A stretch of 56,734 nucleotides of DNA. It comes from Stutzerimonas xanthomarina DSM 18231 (GTDB lineage: Bacteria; Pseudomonadota; Gammaproteobacteria; Pseudomonadales; Pseudomonadaceae). Under the pieces are notes generated by a model, which made no database searches, was not told the DNA's origin, and saw only the letters and a program-made list of their open reading frames with translations. The translations under genes were made by a program, and so were the position numbers. Shown one piece after another: positions 22,552-32,877 of the stretch; positions within the stretch are counted from its first letter, which is position 1, and each line of letters starts with the position of its first letter. The stretch covers positions 1-56,734 of the forward strand of contig NZ_FQXA01000010.1 in the NCBI RefSeq assembly GCF_900129835.1. The letters run 5' to 3'.

Positions 22552-22983
22552 AAGTGGCGCGCATTATTCGCGCCGCGCGGTTGTGTGTCAACCCTCCGGG
22601 AGCGCTTTTTCTACCTGCTTTTTCAAATGCTTATGCCGCCGGTCCGACCGTTGCCGGTGCGCTGTCGATCAATCCTATTTTTGTGCGAAACCTGGATTGG
22701 CCAGCCGCTCGTTGCGGTCCAGCGCGGCGGTCTGTTGCTGTCATTCGCAGCGCTTGCGCTGGAGGCTGGCAGCGAGATGTTCACACTGGTTGCAGGGCGA
22801 GTCGAACGCCAGGGTGTTCCAGCCGGGAAGTCGGCTTACTAGCAATACCGCGCTGGCTGCGCGGATCACCTATTTTGGTAAATACCTGAGCGAGCAGGCC
22901 CGGACGGGGCACGGATGACCGGTCCGAACGATGCAGTGCAGGGCCTGCCTAATCCCTCAGGCACTTAGGCGAGGAGACCAATC
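22552..22983. other. Intergenic stretch without a convincing gene
   Basis: 432 bp between tRNA-Met and a small acidic ORF. Open frames here have no good Shine-Dalgarno and show Cys/Arg/Ser-rich, non-coding-like translations. The left end must hold the tRNA-Met promoter (read leftward) and the right end a promoter for the ORF at 22984. I see no repeat or RNA structure I would name. Confidence 0.5.
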
Positions 22984-23178
22984 ATGCTCAGCATTACCCT
23001 TCCAAGCGATCCGCCGCTGCATCCCTGGCTGTTGGACGAATCGCCGATGAACGACCTCGACGATGCCGAGAGTGACACCGAACTGGACGATGGCGGCGTT
23101 CTGCCGGATGAAGTGCTCGAGCAGCTGGAAAAGGAACCGCCACCCCCTGATCCGATGCCTGATCCCGGCGTGATGTAG
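22984..23178 (+). CDS. Small acidic protein (64 aa), unknown function
   Basis: 64 residues beginning MLSITLPSDPPLHPWLLDES and ending in a proline-rich tail (EPPPPDPMPDPGVM). About a third of the residues are Asp or Glu, clustered in the middle (MNDLDDAESDTELDD). It has a good GGCGAGGAG Shine-Dalgarno before the ATG. No Cys, no membrane segment and no known motif. Flanked by two gene-free stretches of more than 400 bp, so it forms its own transcription unit. Possibly intrinsically disordered; real coding status is moderately supported by the ribosome site. Confidence 0.55.
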   Translation: MLSITLPSDPPLHPWLLDESPMNDLDDAESDTELDDGGVLPDEVLEQLEKEPPPPDPMPDPGVM

Positions 23179-23600
23179 CGGTTAAGTTGTGCTTGTCGAT
23201 GGGTAGCCATGCCGGAGCGGTGCAGCTGTAAAGGTAGCGCGCTCCGGCTCCGCATCAACGTATGTGGGCTACCGCCGTTTTGGCGCGATAGAGTAGCCAT
23301 CTGCTGCGGCGCCTACCCGCGAGTCCAGTCGCGCTGGGCGCCTAATCAATCCGGCCTCATCAGCGGATCGGATTAGAACGGGTCGGTAAATCCTAGTGAT
23401 GGCCAACGTCTATCACTGTTGGCGCTGGCCGGAACGTCTATGGCCATGTCCCATGCAGCGCGCTTTTTCATGCTCTGGCATAGGGGCGTTGAGGGCGTCC
23501 CAGGCATAAGCGCGCTACAGATTCTTTTTCGGTTCCGTTACGCCGCCTGCGGCCAGGGTGCGTAAGAATATGTCCCTCCTTGCTCAAGAGACGCTAACGC
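23179..23600. other. Intergenic stretch with one inverted repeat
   Basis: 422 bp without a credible ORF. GCCGGAGCG (23211-23219) and CGCTCCGGC (23240-23248) form a perfect 9-bp inverted repeat with a 20-nt loop, about 35 bp after the acidic ORF; it may end that transcript. The octamer GTAGCCAT occurs at about 23204 and again at about 23293. Nothing else recognised before the phosphoesterase gene. Confidence 0.5.
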
Positions 23601-24716
23601 ATGAACAGGCGTTTGTCGGTTGTAGCGCTGCTGATTGGCTTGCATGTGTTCGTCGGTGTCACGCTGATTCCAGATCTTTCCTTCCGGCTGTTCGGCAGCG
23701 TCTTGGCGTGGGGCTATCTTGTGCTCTCGGCTGTGCTGATGCGTTTCGGCGTGCTGGTGCGCGGCGCGGGAAGTGCGCTGCTGGCGTGGTCCGGGTTGTT
23801 GGCGATAGGTATCTTTTCGAGCATGGCGATTTTCGCATTACTGCGCGCCTTTGTTTTGGTGTTGGCCTCGCTGCTCGGTTGGGAGTCGGCTGCTATTGGG
23901 CGTGACTCGGCGTTGGCCGTCATCGTTGCGGTCGCAGCGGTCACCCTGTTCGGTGTGCTTAATGCGCGGCGCACGGCTCGTGTGGTTGAACGCACCATCG
24001 CGCTGCGAGATCTTCCGCCAGGGTTGGAGGGCTTCAGCATCGTGCAGCTCAGCGACATTCACGTGGGGCCGACGATCAAGCAGGGTTACATCGATGCGAT
24101 CGTCAGGCGGGTCAATGGGCTTTCGCCGGACCTCATCGTGATTACCGGTGATCTGGTAGATGGCAGCGTTGCCGATCTGGCCGATGACATTGCCCCGTTG
24201 GCGCAACTAAGTGCGCGCCATGGCACCTATGTGGTGACCGGCAATCACGAGTACTACTCCGGTGCGGACAGCTGGATCGCCGAATTCGAGCGGCTGGGCA
24301 TGGCTGTGCTGCTCAATAGTCATGTTCAGCTCGAACACCGCGATGCTCGCATGGTGTTAGCAGGCATTGCCGATTATTCGGCTGAGCTGTTCCGGCCCAG
24401 TCATCGAAGCGATCCGGTCGCAGCGTTTGCCGGTGCGCCGGACGACGTGCCGCGCATTCTGCTGGCGCACCAGCCCCGTTCGGCCAAGGCCGCGTTGGAG
24501 GTGGGCTGCGATCTGCAGTTGTCCGGCCATACACACGGCGGGCAATTCTGGCCTTGGATGCACTTTGTGCGCTGGCAGCAACCGTGGGTGGCGGGGTTGC
24601 AGCGCGTCGGTGAAATGCAGATCTATATCAGCCGTGGCACCGGTTACTGGGGGCCGCCGCTGCGCTTTGGGGCGCCGTCGGAAATCACCCATATTCGCCT
24701 GATCAGCGCCGCTTGA
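23601..24716 (+). CDS. Membrane-anchored calcineurin-like metallophosphoesterase
   Basis: 371 residues. Four hydrophobic segments fill about residues 1-120, then a cytoplasmic or periplasmic phosphoesterase domain with all signature blocks: QLSDIHVG, ITGDLVDG, VTGNHEYYSG, LLAHQP and LSGHTHGGQFWPW. These bind two metal ions. This is the YaeI/YkuE-like group, some members of which act on UDP-diacylglucosamine-like or other phosphoesters; the substrate here is unknown. The gene ends 8 bp before the convergent glycosylase gene. Confidence 0.88.
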   Translation: MNRRLSVVALLIGLHVFVGVTLIPDLSFRLFGSVLAWGYLVLSAVLMRFGVLVRGAGSALLAWSGLLAIGIFSSMAIFALLRAFVLVLASLLGWESAAIGRDSALAVIVAVAAVTLFGVLNARRTARVVERTIALRDLPPGLEGFSIVQLSDIHVGPTIKQGYIDAIVRRVNGLSPDLIVITGDLVDGSVADLADDIAPLAQLSARHGTYVVTGNHEYYSGADSWIAEFERLGMAVLLNSHVQLEHRDARMVLAGIADYSAELFRPSHRSDPVAAFAGAPDDVPRILLAHQPRSAKAALEVGCDLQLSGHTHGGQFWPWMHFVRWQQPWVAGLQRVGEMQIYISRGTGYWGPPLRFGAPSEITHIRLISAA

Positions 24717-24724
24717 ATCGAACG

Positions 24725-25423
24725 CTAGCTGGCCAGCAGCTCGCGGCGCAGCAGCCTGTAGTCCTGACCTTCCTGCTGCCCGCGGCGCAACGGATTGCGC
24801 GTGCAATGTGCGGCAAAGCCCGCATCGACGAAGCGGTACGGCAGGTGTTCGTCGCGGCCGGTGGGGATACCGAGCCGTGTGGCCTGGACGATATCCGGGC
24901 GTGCGCCGATATCGTCCACGCGCAGCCGGGCGGGGTCCATACGCTGCGCATTCCATTGCGTCACGGTCAGGCCGAGCGCCTTGCACAGCAGCGTCTGGCC
25001 CGAGCAGAGGCGGGTCAGGGGACGTGGGCCGCCTGCGGCCGCGGGGCTTTTGGTGCGCATGCGTTCGATGGACGCTTCACATGATAGCGAGTCGACCCAG
25101 GGATATCCGGCCTTGATGCAGACGGCGTTGCCGTCCCCTTGTACGCTAAAGTTGAGCGAGTCCCCGCCACGCGAATAATAGAGATAGAGGTGGCCGGCCG
25201 GCATGAACATGGCGCGCCGCGAGGGGCTGAAACCGAGCGAGGAATGGCTGGCTTTCTCATCGATGTAGTAAGCCTCGGTCTCGATGATGCGCGCCGACAG
25301 CCACAACCCGTCGACACAATGACGAATTACGGTTCCCAGTAGATCCTGGGCGACGATCTGCGCGTCCCGGTCGAAAAAGGCGTCGTCGAGGTGCTGCAGC
25401 GGTGGTTCGGTGAGGCTGTTCAT
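24725..25423 (-). CDS. DNA-3-methyladenine glycosylase (AAG/MPG type)
   Basis: 232 residues of the mammalian-type alkyladenine glycosylase family. DLLGTVIRH, ARIIETEAYY (with the catalytic Glu and the intercalating Tyr region), DKASHSSLGFSPSR-like ASHSSLGFSPSRRAMFM and GHLYLYYSRG are typical. RPLTRLCSGQTLLCKALGL corresponds to the conserved G-P-x-(K/R)L...ALG block. It excises alkylated or deaminated purines in base-excision repair. The start at 25423 gives a usual-length protein. Unrelated to AlkA or Tag. Confidence 0.9.
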   Translation of the reverse strand: MNSLTEPPLQHLDDAFFDRDAQIVAQDLLGTVIRHCVDGLWLSARIIETEAYYIDEKASHSSLGFSPSRRAMFMPAGHLYLYYSRGGDSLNFSVQGDGNAVCIKAGYPWVDSLSCEASIERMRTKSPAAAGGPRPLTRLCSGQTLLCKALGLTVTQWNAQRMDPARLRVDDIGARPDIVQATRLGIPTGRDEHLPYRFVDAGFAAHCTRNPLRRGQQEGQDYRLLRRELLAS

Positions 25424-25581
25424 CAGGGCTCCGGCTTTGGCAGGTCTGCCTGTTCCGACCGCACAAGCGGGGCGAATATTCCGCAGTGGATGGCCAGATT
25501 CCGTACCGGTCGTCAGTCAGATGCCTGGCGCAGACGCTTCCCCTAGCTGCTCAGCAGGCCAAATCTGCGGCTCGGAAATGC

Positions 25582-25610
25582 AAAAAGCCCCGCGTGAGCG
25601 AGGCTTTTTT
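25582..25610 (-). terminator. Rho-independent terminator after ychF
   Basis: AAAAAGCC-CCGC/GCG-AGGCTTTTTT forms a strong stem (25582-25594 with 25598-25610), with U-runs on both strands. It follows the ychF stop on the minus strand and could also end transcripts from the other side. Confidence 0.88.
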
Positions 25611-25647
25611 GCATTGCATCAAGCGATTACCGAGCTGGCGGTTTCTC

Positions 25648-26748
<1,101 letters not shown>

Positions 26749-26882
26749 GGTGTCTTGCCTCGGTATTGGCTGGCAGCGCTGCGCTACCGGCTTGGCCAAA
26801 CTGCGTTAAACGACTGAAGCGTCGGGCCTGGTGCCCAGTCAGTCGTTGCCTTGTCTCGTATGCCGTCGCTGCGTACTGGCAC

Positions 26883-27467
26883 TCAGGCCTTCTGGCTGTG
26901 CAACCGCTGCATGGCACGTGTCCAGTCACCCGCCAGAATCTCGGGCAGCACGTCGAGGGTGAAATCGATACTGGCGTCGAGCTTCTCGCGTTCGGTCTGT
27001 GGCGCGCGGCCCAGCACATAGCCGGTCACCAGGCTGCTATGCCCCGGATGGCCGATGCCCAGACGCAGGCGGTAGAAGTTGTTCTGATTGCCGAGCCTGG
27101 CGATGATGTCGCGCAGCCCATTATGCCCGCCATGGCCGCCGCCCTGCTTGAGCTTGGCGACGCCGGGAGGTATGTCGAGTTCATCATGGGCAACCAGGAT
27201 GGCCTCGGGGGGAATTCGGAAAAATCCGGCCAGTGCCGCCACCGCCTGACCGCTGCGGTTCATGTAGGTGGTGGGAATCAACAGGCGGACGTCTTCGTCC
27301 TGATGGCGAAACTTGCCGACCAGGCCGAAGTACTTACGATCTACGCTGAGATTGACGCCCTTGTGGGCAGCCAAGCGCTCAACGAAAAGGGCCCCTGCGT
27401 TATGCCGGGTCTGGTCGTATTCGGGGCCTGGGTTACCCAGGCCGACGATCAGTTTCACGGCAGTCAC
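26883..27467 (-). CDS. pth: Peptidyl-tRNA hydrolase
   Basis: 194 residues, normal length. [21 protein letters not shown] has the catalytic His in RHNAG, with [19 protein letters not shown] and [12 protein letters not shown] following (conserved Asn, Asp and His). It recycles peptidyl-tRNA released by abortive translation. It sits 34 bp after rplY and 134 bp before ychF on the same strand. Confidence 0.97.
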   Translation of the reverse strand: MTAVKLIVGLGNPGPEYDQTRHNAGALFVERLAAHKGVNLSVDRKYFGLVGKFRHQDEDVRLLIPTTYMNRSGQAVAALAGFFRIPPEAILVAHDELDIPPGVAKLKQGGGHGGHNGLRDIIARLGNQNNFYRLRLGIGHPGHSSLVTGYVLGRAPQTEREKLDASIDFTLDVLPEILAGDWTRAMQRLHSQKA

Positions 27468-27501
27468 GACAGAGGCCCTTCCTCAGATGCTTGCGAGCAG
27501 A

Positions 27502-28119
27502 TTACTCGGCAGCGTCTTCTTCTTTCGGAGTGTCATCCTTGTTCACGCGCGGGGCGTGAATGTTGACGACCGGCAGGTCGCTGCCGTGCTGCAGAGCGAC
27601 GAAAGCAACGCCTTGCGGCAGCTTCAGATCGCTCATGTGCAGAACCTGGCCGACTTCCATCTTGGCGATGTCGACTTCGATGAAGTCCGGCAGGTCTTGC
27701 GGCAGGCAGGTCACTTCGGCATCCGGCAGGTTCAGGTAGATTTCGCCACCCTGCTGCTTGACGCCAATGGAGCTTTCCTGGTTGATCAGGTGCACCGGAA
27801 CGGTAGCGGTCAGCTTCTGGCCGGCAACGACGCGCTGGAAGTCAGCGTGCAGTACGAAGCCCTTGGCCGGATGACGCTGCAGCGCCTTGATCACCACGTC
27901 CTGGCTCTTGCCATCGACGCTCAGCTTGATGATGTTGCTGAAGGCGATTTCGTTTTCCAGCATCTTGGCCAGATCTTTGCCCAGAATGCTGATCGATTGC
28001 GGCGCAGCTTCACCACCGTAGATCACGGCCGGTACGAGGTTGGCGTTACGACGCAGGCGGCGGCTCGCACCTTTCCCCAGGTCGGAGCGCTCTTGGGCAT
28101 CCAGATTGAAGTCAGTCAT
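27502..28119 (-). CDS. rplY: 50S ribosomal protein L25 / general stress protein Ctc
   Basis: 205 residues: an N-terminal 5S-rRNA-binding L25 domain ([39 protein letters not shown]) plus the C-terminal TL5/CTC beta domain, ending in an acidic tail ([11 protein letters not shown]). This long form is typical of pseudomonads; E. coli has only the first domain. A TCCTGGAGAAAC leader with good Shine-Dalgarno precedes the ATG. It lies between prs and pth. Confidence 0.97.
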   Translation of the reverse strand: MTDFNLDAQERSDLGKGASRRLRRNANLVPAVIYGGEAAPQSISILGKDLAKMLENEIAFSNIIKLSVDGKSQDVVIKALQRHPAKGFVLHADFQRVVAGQKLTATVPVHLINQESSIGVKQQGGEIYLNLPDAEVTCLPQDLPDFIEVDIAKMEVGQVLHMSDLKLPQGVAFVALQHGSDLPVVNIHAPRVNKDDTPKEEDAAE

Positions 28120-28140
28120 TGTGTTTCTCCAGGTAGCAAC

Positions 28141-28174
28141 GCGCCCGATGTGCTTGCGACCAGCACTATCGGGC
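28141..28174 (-). promoter_or_regulatory. Leader hairpin before rplY
   Basis: CGCCCGAT (28141-28148) and ATCGGGCG (28167-28174) are perfect 8-bp arms 22 bp upstream of the rplY start on the minus strand, downstream of the prs terminator. It could be an autoregulatory or mRNA-stability element; function not known. Confidence 0.4.
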
Positions 28175-28181
28175 GGTTGGA

Positions 28182-28205
28182 CAAAAGCCTCGCAACGGGG
28201 CGAGG
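28182..28205 (-). terminator. Terminator after prs
   Basis: GCCTCGC (28186-28192) pairs with GCGAGGC (28199-28205); on the minus strand it is followed by UUUUG. It separates prs from rplY, so rplY probably has its own promoter or depends on read-through. Confidence 0.75.
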
Positions 28206-28242
28206 CACATTTTCGTTCGGCGCGAAGGGCCAGGCTTGCGGC

Positions 28243-29184
28243 CTAGCGGAACATCGCGCTGATCGATTCAGCATTGCTGATGCGGCGAACCGCTTCAGCC
28301 ACCATTGGCGCGATGTCCAATTGGCGAATACGTGTACAGGCTTGCGCCGCTGCGGACAGCGGGATGGTATTGGTCACGACCAGTTCGTCGAGCACCGAGC
28401 CTTCGATGTTCTCGATGGCGCGACCGGACAGAATCGGGTGAGTGCAATACGCGAAGACCTTGGATGCACCATGGTCTTTCAGAGCAGTTGCGGCGTGGCA
28501 GAGTGTGCCGGCGGTATCGACCATGTCATCTACGAGGATGCAGGTACGGCCTTCGATATCACCGATGATGTGCATCACTTCGGACTGATTGGCTTTCGGA
28601 CGACGCTTGTCGATGATCGCCAGATCCACACCCAGTGATTTGGCAACGGCGCGAGCGCGCACCACACCACCAATATCGGGGGACACGATCATCAGGTTCT
28701 CGAAGCGCTGAGCCTGGATGTCATCGACCAGGACTGGCGAGCCGTAGATGTTATCTACTGGCATGTCGAAGAAACCCTGGATCTGGTCGGCGTGCAGATC
28801 AACCGTGAGGACGCGATTGACGCCCACTACATCGAGCATGTCGGCGACTACTTTCGCACTGATCGGCACACGTGCGGAGCGCGGACGGCGATCCTGGCGG
28901 GCATAACCAAAGTAGGGGATGACGGCTGTGATGCGGGTGGCGGAGGACCGGCGGAAGGCATCTGCCATCACCACCAGTTCCATCAGGTTGTCATTGGTGG
29001 GAGCACAGGTCGGCTGAATCAGGAATACGTCCTTACCACGAACGTTTTCATTGATCTCGACACTGATTTCGCCGTCGGAGAATTTACCGACGTAGGCATC
29101 ACCGAGAGGAATATGCAGCTGACGTACAACACGCCGGGCCAGGTCGGGGTTGGCATTCCCCGTGAAGACCATCATCTTGGACAC
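28243..29184 (-). CDS. prs: Ribose-phosphate pyrophosphokinase
   Basis: 313 residues of class I PRPP synthase. [17 protein letters not shown] at the N-terminus, [20 protein letters not shown] for ATP binding, and the PRPP loop [18 protein letters not shown] are all intact. It converts ribose 5-phosphate and ATP to PRPP for purine, pyrimidine, His and Trp synthesis; the salvage enzymes at 38736-41372 use PRPP. It follows two tRNA-Gln genes, the usual pseudomonad order. Confidence 0.97.
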   Translation of the reverse strand: MSKMMVFTGNANPDLARRVVRQLHIPLGDAYVGKFSDGEISVEINENVRGKDVFLIQPTCAPTNDNLMELVVMADAFRRSSATRITAVIPYFGYARQDRRPRSARVPISAKVVADMLDVVGVNRVLTVDLHADQIQGFFDMPVDNIYGSPVLVDDIQAQRFENLMIVSPDIGGVVRARAVAKSLGVDLAIIDKRRPKANQSEVMHIIGDIEGRTCILVDDMVDTAGTLCHAATALKDHGASKVFAYCTHPILSGRAIENIEGSVLDELVVTNTIPLSAAAQACTRIRQLDIAPMVAEAVRRISNAESISAMFR

Positions 29185-29267
29185 GCGCAGTACCTGCCTG
29201 AGGGTGGATCCGATGAAACAAAAAGCTGTTCAAAAGGCCAGGCGTCTTGAACAGCTCTCGTGATGTT

Positions 29268-29342
29268 TGGCAGGGGCGGCTGGATTCGAACCAACGCATG
29301 CCAGGATCAAAACCTGGTGCCTTACCGCTTGGCGACGCCCCT
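29268..29342 (-). tRNA. tRNA-Gln (TTG), copy 1
   Basis: 75 nt with encoded CCA. Acceptor AGGGGCG/CGCCCCT, discriminator G, anticodon loop TTTTGAT between CCAGG and CCTGG (anticodon TTG), T-loop TTCGAAT. Identical to the copy at 29395-29469. Confidence 0.96.
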
Positions 29343-29394
29343 GTAGATGTAACCCTGAAAGTGCTTGTGCAGCTGTACCAACCCCGAAAGGTTA

Positions 29395-29469
29395 TGGCAG
29401 GGGCGGCTGGATTCGAACCAACGCATGCCAGGATCAAAACCTGGTGCCTTACCGCTTGGCGACGCCCCT
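29395..29469 (-). tRNA. tRNA-Gln (TTG), copy 2
   Basis: 75 nt, identical in sequence to the copy at 29268-29342 and separated from it by 52 bp of unrelated sequence. It lies 14 bp after the ispE stop, so both tRNAs are likely processed from a longer lolB-ispE-tRNA-prs transcript. Confidence 0.96.
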
Positions 29470-29483
29470 GTAACGTACAACCT

Positions 29484-30344
29484 CTAACCACTTACTTCCT
29501 GTGCCAGCTGCGCGAGCTTTCGGTGCAACATCGAAATATTGCGGCCTTGAGCAACGAATGCTGGTAAATCGGCTGGAAGTTGGCGGCAAACTCTATCAGC
29601 CTCACCTTTGTTTGGGAAGCTCCCAAACACACAAGCTCCAGTGCCGGTCATCCTTGCTTGAACAAATTTGTTCAACAAGCTCAAAGCGTTACGAACTTCT
29701 GGATAACGCTTCTCGACCACCGGCTGACAGTCGTTATGACCGCCCCCTTCAAGAAGGCTGCGAACTGTAATGGCCGGGGTATTGCGTGTCAACTCTGGGT
29801 CGGAAAATATTTCCGCTGTACTAACAGAGACTTGCGGAGCGATTACGAGGTACCAGGGTTCGCTCAATTCGACCGCTTGCAGACGCTCACCGACCCCTTC
29901 GGCAAAGGCCGCGTGGCCTCTGACGAAAACCGGAACGTCGGCCCCAAGGGTCAGGCCGATACTCGCCAGTCGATCTTCGCCTAGGTGGGTCTGCCAGAGG
30001 TAATCGAGGCCGAGCAGAGTGGTGGCCGCGTCAGAGCTTCCGCCGCCAATACCGCCGCCCATGGGCAGGCGCTTGATCAGTTCTATATCGGCGCCCAGCG
30101 CGCAGCCGCTGTGCGTCTGCAGCAGGCGCGCAGCGCGCACGATCAGGTTGCTGTCATGGTCGACGCCGGGAAGGTCTGTGTGCAGCCGGATCTGTCCATC
30201 AGTCCGCGCTGTAAAGGTCAGCTCGTCACCATGATCGAGGAACTGAAACAGCGTCTGCAGCTCATGGTAGCCATCGGCGCGTCGACCGAGGATATGCAGC
30301 ATGAGATTGAGCTTGGCCGGCGCGGGAAGGGTCAGTCTGAGCAT
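29484..30344 (-). CDS. ispE: 4-diphosphocytidyl-2-C-methyl-D-erythritol kinase
   Basis: 286 residues of the GHMP kinase family. [20 protein letters not shown] is the N-terminal signature, [20 protein letters not shown] the ATP-binding glycine loop, and [12 protein letters not shown] the C-terminal GHMP motif. It phosphorylates CDP-methylerythritol in the MEP isoprenoid pathway. The start codon overlaps the lolB stop by one base (TAATG), so the two are coupled. Orthologous position in pseudomonads. Confidence 0.97.
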   Translation of the reverse strand: MLRLTLPAPAKLNLMLHILGRRADGYHELQTLFQFLDHGDELTFTARTDGQIRLHTDLPGVDHDSNLIVRAARLLQTHSGCALGADIELIKRLPMGGGIGGGSSDAATTLLGLDYLWQTHLGEDRLASIGLTLGADVPVFVRGHAAFAEGVGERLQAVELSEPWYLVIAPQVSVSTAEIFSDPELTRNTPAITVRSLLEGGGHNDCQPVVEKRYPEVRNALSLLNKFVQARMTGTGACVFGSFPNKGEADRVCRQLPADLPAFVAQGRNISMLHRKLAQLAQEVSG

Positions 30345-30964
30345 TAATGGCCGAGCCGGCGCGGTTGCCAGTCCTTCACCACCAGTGTGATTTTCAGGTC
30401 ACGGCCTGCCAGCTTGATGCGGTTTGGCAGTGGATACCCGTCCTCCTCGGTGTAGCTCAGGTACTGCACATCCCAACCATCCTGTTGCAGGCTGGCCAGT
30501 CGCCCGTTGGGGTCAAGAGCGATGCGGCTGCGGCTATCCGGCGCCGGAAGGCCGCGTACCCAATAGAGGAGGTGGGAGACAGGCAATTGCCATCCCAACT
30601 GGCTTTCAACCAATGCTTCTGGCGAATCGGCCTCGAAGCGTCCCTGGCCGGCGACTTCCAGCATTACTGCATCGGGGCGACCGGTGAGGCGCGTCGCGCC
30701 GCGCCCCAGTGGGCCAGAGAGACGAATATCGAAGTAGTTCTGGCGCTGCAGCCAGAACAAAGTGCCGCTGCCGGAATCCTGGGGCGCCTGAATACCAATC
30801 TTGCCGCTGATCTGCCAGCCATCGACCTCACTGACGTGGGCTTTATGGGTTTTCCAGTCCTCGGCATTACCGGGGCCTTCCACCGACTCCTGCGGGCCGA
30901 GGCCGGCGCAGCCGGTCAGGAGCAGGGTAAGCGTTGGGATGAGCAGGTTACGCATCAACTTCAT
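30344..30964 (-). CDS. lolB: Outer-membrane lipoprotein LolB
   Basis: 206 residues. A lipoprotein signal with lipobox LLTGC places the lipidated Cys at about residue 19. The mature part has [39 protein letters not shown] and [13 protein letters not shown], which are typical LolB beta-strand sequences. LolB receives lipoproteins from LolA and inserts them into the outer membrane. GGAGAAA precedes the ATG at 30964; MRNLL three codons later is an alternative. It overlaps ispE and follows the TPR gene by 3 bp. Confidence 0.95.
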   Translation of the reverse strand: MKLMRNLLIPTLTLLLTGCAGLGPQESVEGPGNAEDWKTHKAHVSEVDGWQISGKIGIQAPQDSGSGTLFWLQRQNYFDIRLSGPLGRGATRLTGRPDAVMLEVAGQGRFEADSPEALVESQLGWQLPVSHLLYWVRGLPAPDSRSRIALDPNGRLASLQQDGWDVQYLSYTEEDGYPLPNRIKLAGRDLKITLVVKDWQPRRLGH

Positions 30965-30967
30965 GGG

Positions 30968-32695
30968 TCAGGGTTTCTCCGAGCCTGTCAGACGTTTGAT
31001 GGTCTCGCGCAGCACTTCGCTGTCCGGTTGTCGCTTCAAGGCTTTCGTCCAGATGGCCCGCGCCTCTCGCCGGTGACCCGAAGTCCAGAGCACCTCACCG
31101 AGGTGGGCGGCGACTTCATGGTCGGCGAAGCGCTCGTAGGCTTTGCGCAGTTGGGTTTCGGCCTCCGCAAGATTGCCCAGCCGGTAATTGACCCAGCCGA
31201 GACTGTCGAGGATGGCGGCATCATCGGGGTTGAGCCGGTAGGCCTGCTCGATCAGTTCCAAGGCCTCATCGTATCGATCGGTACGATCAGCCAGGGTATA
31301 GCCGAGCGCGTTGATCGCCATGGCGTTGTCGGGTTCGCGTTCAATGACGTGGCGAAGGTCTCGCTCCAGCTGAGCCAGGTCACCGCGCTTTTCGGCGATC
31401 ATGGCGCGGGTATAGAGCAGGTTCAGGTCGCCGGGAAATTCATCCAGCGCCTGTTCCGCCAGGGTCCATGCAGCTTCGATCCGCTGCTGCCCGGAGAGCG
31501 CTTCCAGCTCGATGAGGTACAACTGGATAGCGTAGTCGGGTTGCTCGTCACGAGCGCTTGCCAGCAGTTTCGAAGCTTCCTGGTTGCGGTCAAGGGCAAA
31601 TAGCAGCTCCGCCTGCATGAGTTTCGCCGGCAGATACTCATTGCCGGGCCCGACCTTGGCGAACGCAGCCAGCGCTTGCTCATCCTTGCCCAGTTCGCGG
31701 TAGGCGCGGCCCAGATTGAAGTGCGCAGCGTCGAGATGGCTGCCGCGTTCGATCAATTCTTCGAGATAGACGATCGCCTCACGCCAGGCCTGTGCTTCAA
31801 GGCATACCAGCGCCAATGAGAAGCGCAAGTCATCGTCGCTGGGGTGCTGCTGAACCAGCGTAGCGAATTCGCCCATGGCGTCCTCGAATCGATCCTGCTC
31901 CACCAGAAGGCGCGCATAGGTTAGGCGCAAGCGCTTGTCTTCGGGATGCAGGCGAAGGCCTTTTTCCAACAACGGCATGGCTTCGCTGCCGCGCTCCAGA
32001 ATCTGCAACAGGCGAGCCTGGAGCAAAATCGACGGAATTTCCTGCTCGCTGGCAGGTTGCTCCTCTAGCAGCGCCAGTGCTTCTTCGGGGCGATCGTCCT
32101 GCTGCAGCAGTACTGCCTTGCCGAACTTCAGTTGGGGGTTGTCGGGATGCTTGGCCAGCAATTGGTCGAAGCTCTTGAGCAGGCCGCTGCGCGTGTCCGG
32201 ATCGGTTTCGGCTGCTGAAAGCGCGAGGAAGTCGAAATGCGTGTCCCCTTGACCCCGCAGCACCTTTTCCATGAACGACAGGGATTCTTCGTAACGCCCG
32301 GCGCGCGCCAGCTGAATGGCTGCGGCTCGCTGAGCGTCGAGATTGTCCGGTGCGTTGTTCGCCCAGATGATGGCCGTATCCAGCGCCGCCTGGTCGGCGC
32401 CTAGGTATTCGGCGATACGGAATCCGCGCTCCGCGACGCCGGCATCCTGGGTTGCGTTGGCCTGTTGGACATAGCTGCCCAAGGCGATATCGAAGCGATT
32501 ACGCTGGCCAGCCAGTTCCGCGACCAGCAATGCATAGAGAGTGTCGCCGCTGAACGAGCCATACTCACTTCGACTTTTTTGCGCAGGCTCCGCGGTGACC
32601 TCATCGATTGGCGGGCCGCTTTCGGGGGTGCTCTGCATGAAGCTTTGGCAGCCGCCGAGAACTAGAATGGCGCTGAGGGCGAGGAGTTTTTTCAT
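30968..32695 (-). CDS. TPR-repeat lipoprotein
   Basis: 575 residues. The signal KKLLALSAILVLGGCQSF has lipobox LGGC. Then come roughly 12-14 tetratricopeptide repeats, with recognisable units such as AHFNLGRAYRELGKDEQALA and AINALGYTLADRTDRYDEAL and a final AAILDSLGWVNYRLGNLAEA. It is the conserved partner of lolB upstream of ispE in pseudomonads (PA4667-like); exact role unknown, presumably a periplasmic scaffold at the outer membrane. The start at 32695 gives a proper lipoprotein signal; upstream in-frame starts (e.g. 32704) are possible. Divergent from hemA. Confidence 0.9.
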   Translation of the reverse strand: MKKLLALSAILVLGGCQSFMQSTPESGPPIDEVTAEPAQKSRSEYGSFSGDTLYALLVAELAGQRNRFDIALGSYVQQANATQDAGVAERGFRIAEYLGADQAALDTAIIWANNAPDNLDAQRAAAIQLARAGRYEESLSFMEKVLRGQGDTHFDFLALSAAETDPDTRSGLLKSFDQLLAKHPDNPQLKFGKAVLLQQDDRPEEALALLEEQPASEQEIPSILLQARLLQILERGSEAMPLLEKGLRLHPEDKRLRLTYARLLVEQDRFEDAMGEFATLVQQHPSDDDLRFSLALVCLEAQAWREAIVYLEELIERGSHLDAAHFNLGRAYRELGKDEQALAAFAKVGPGNEYLPAKLMQAELLFALDRNQEASKLLASARDEQPDYAIQLYLIELEALSGQQRIEAAWTLAEQALDEFPGDLNLLYTRAMIAEKRGDLAQLERDLRHVIEREPDNAMAINALGYTLADRTDRYDEALELIEQAYRLNPDDAAILDSLGWVNYRLGNLAEAETQLRKAYERFADHEVAAHLGEVLWTSGHRREARAIWTKALKRQPDSEVLRETIKRLTGSEKP

Positions 32696-32877
32696 AGGGG
32701 ACATTAGGCTGGTCTGCGGTCGCGGCATGATGACACAAGCCGCCAGGCAAGCACACGGCTCGGCTTTGGTCCGCCATTTCGAGGCTTGGTTCGTTACAGA
32801 CAATGTCTGGCAATGGTTGTTCTGAGGCAGGCGAAGTAGGAGAATCGCGCGCTCCGTTTTCGAATCAGCGATCCTGC

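Noticed and set aside
22552..22918. Overlapping ORFs of about 107-111 codons to the right of tRNA-Met
   Set aside because: They overlap in three frames, have Cys/Arg/Ser-rich translations and no convincing ribosome site.
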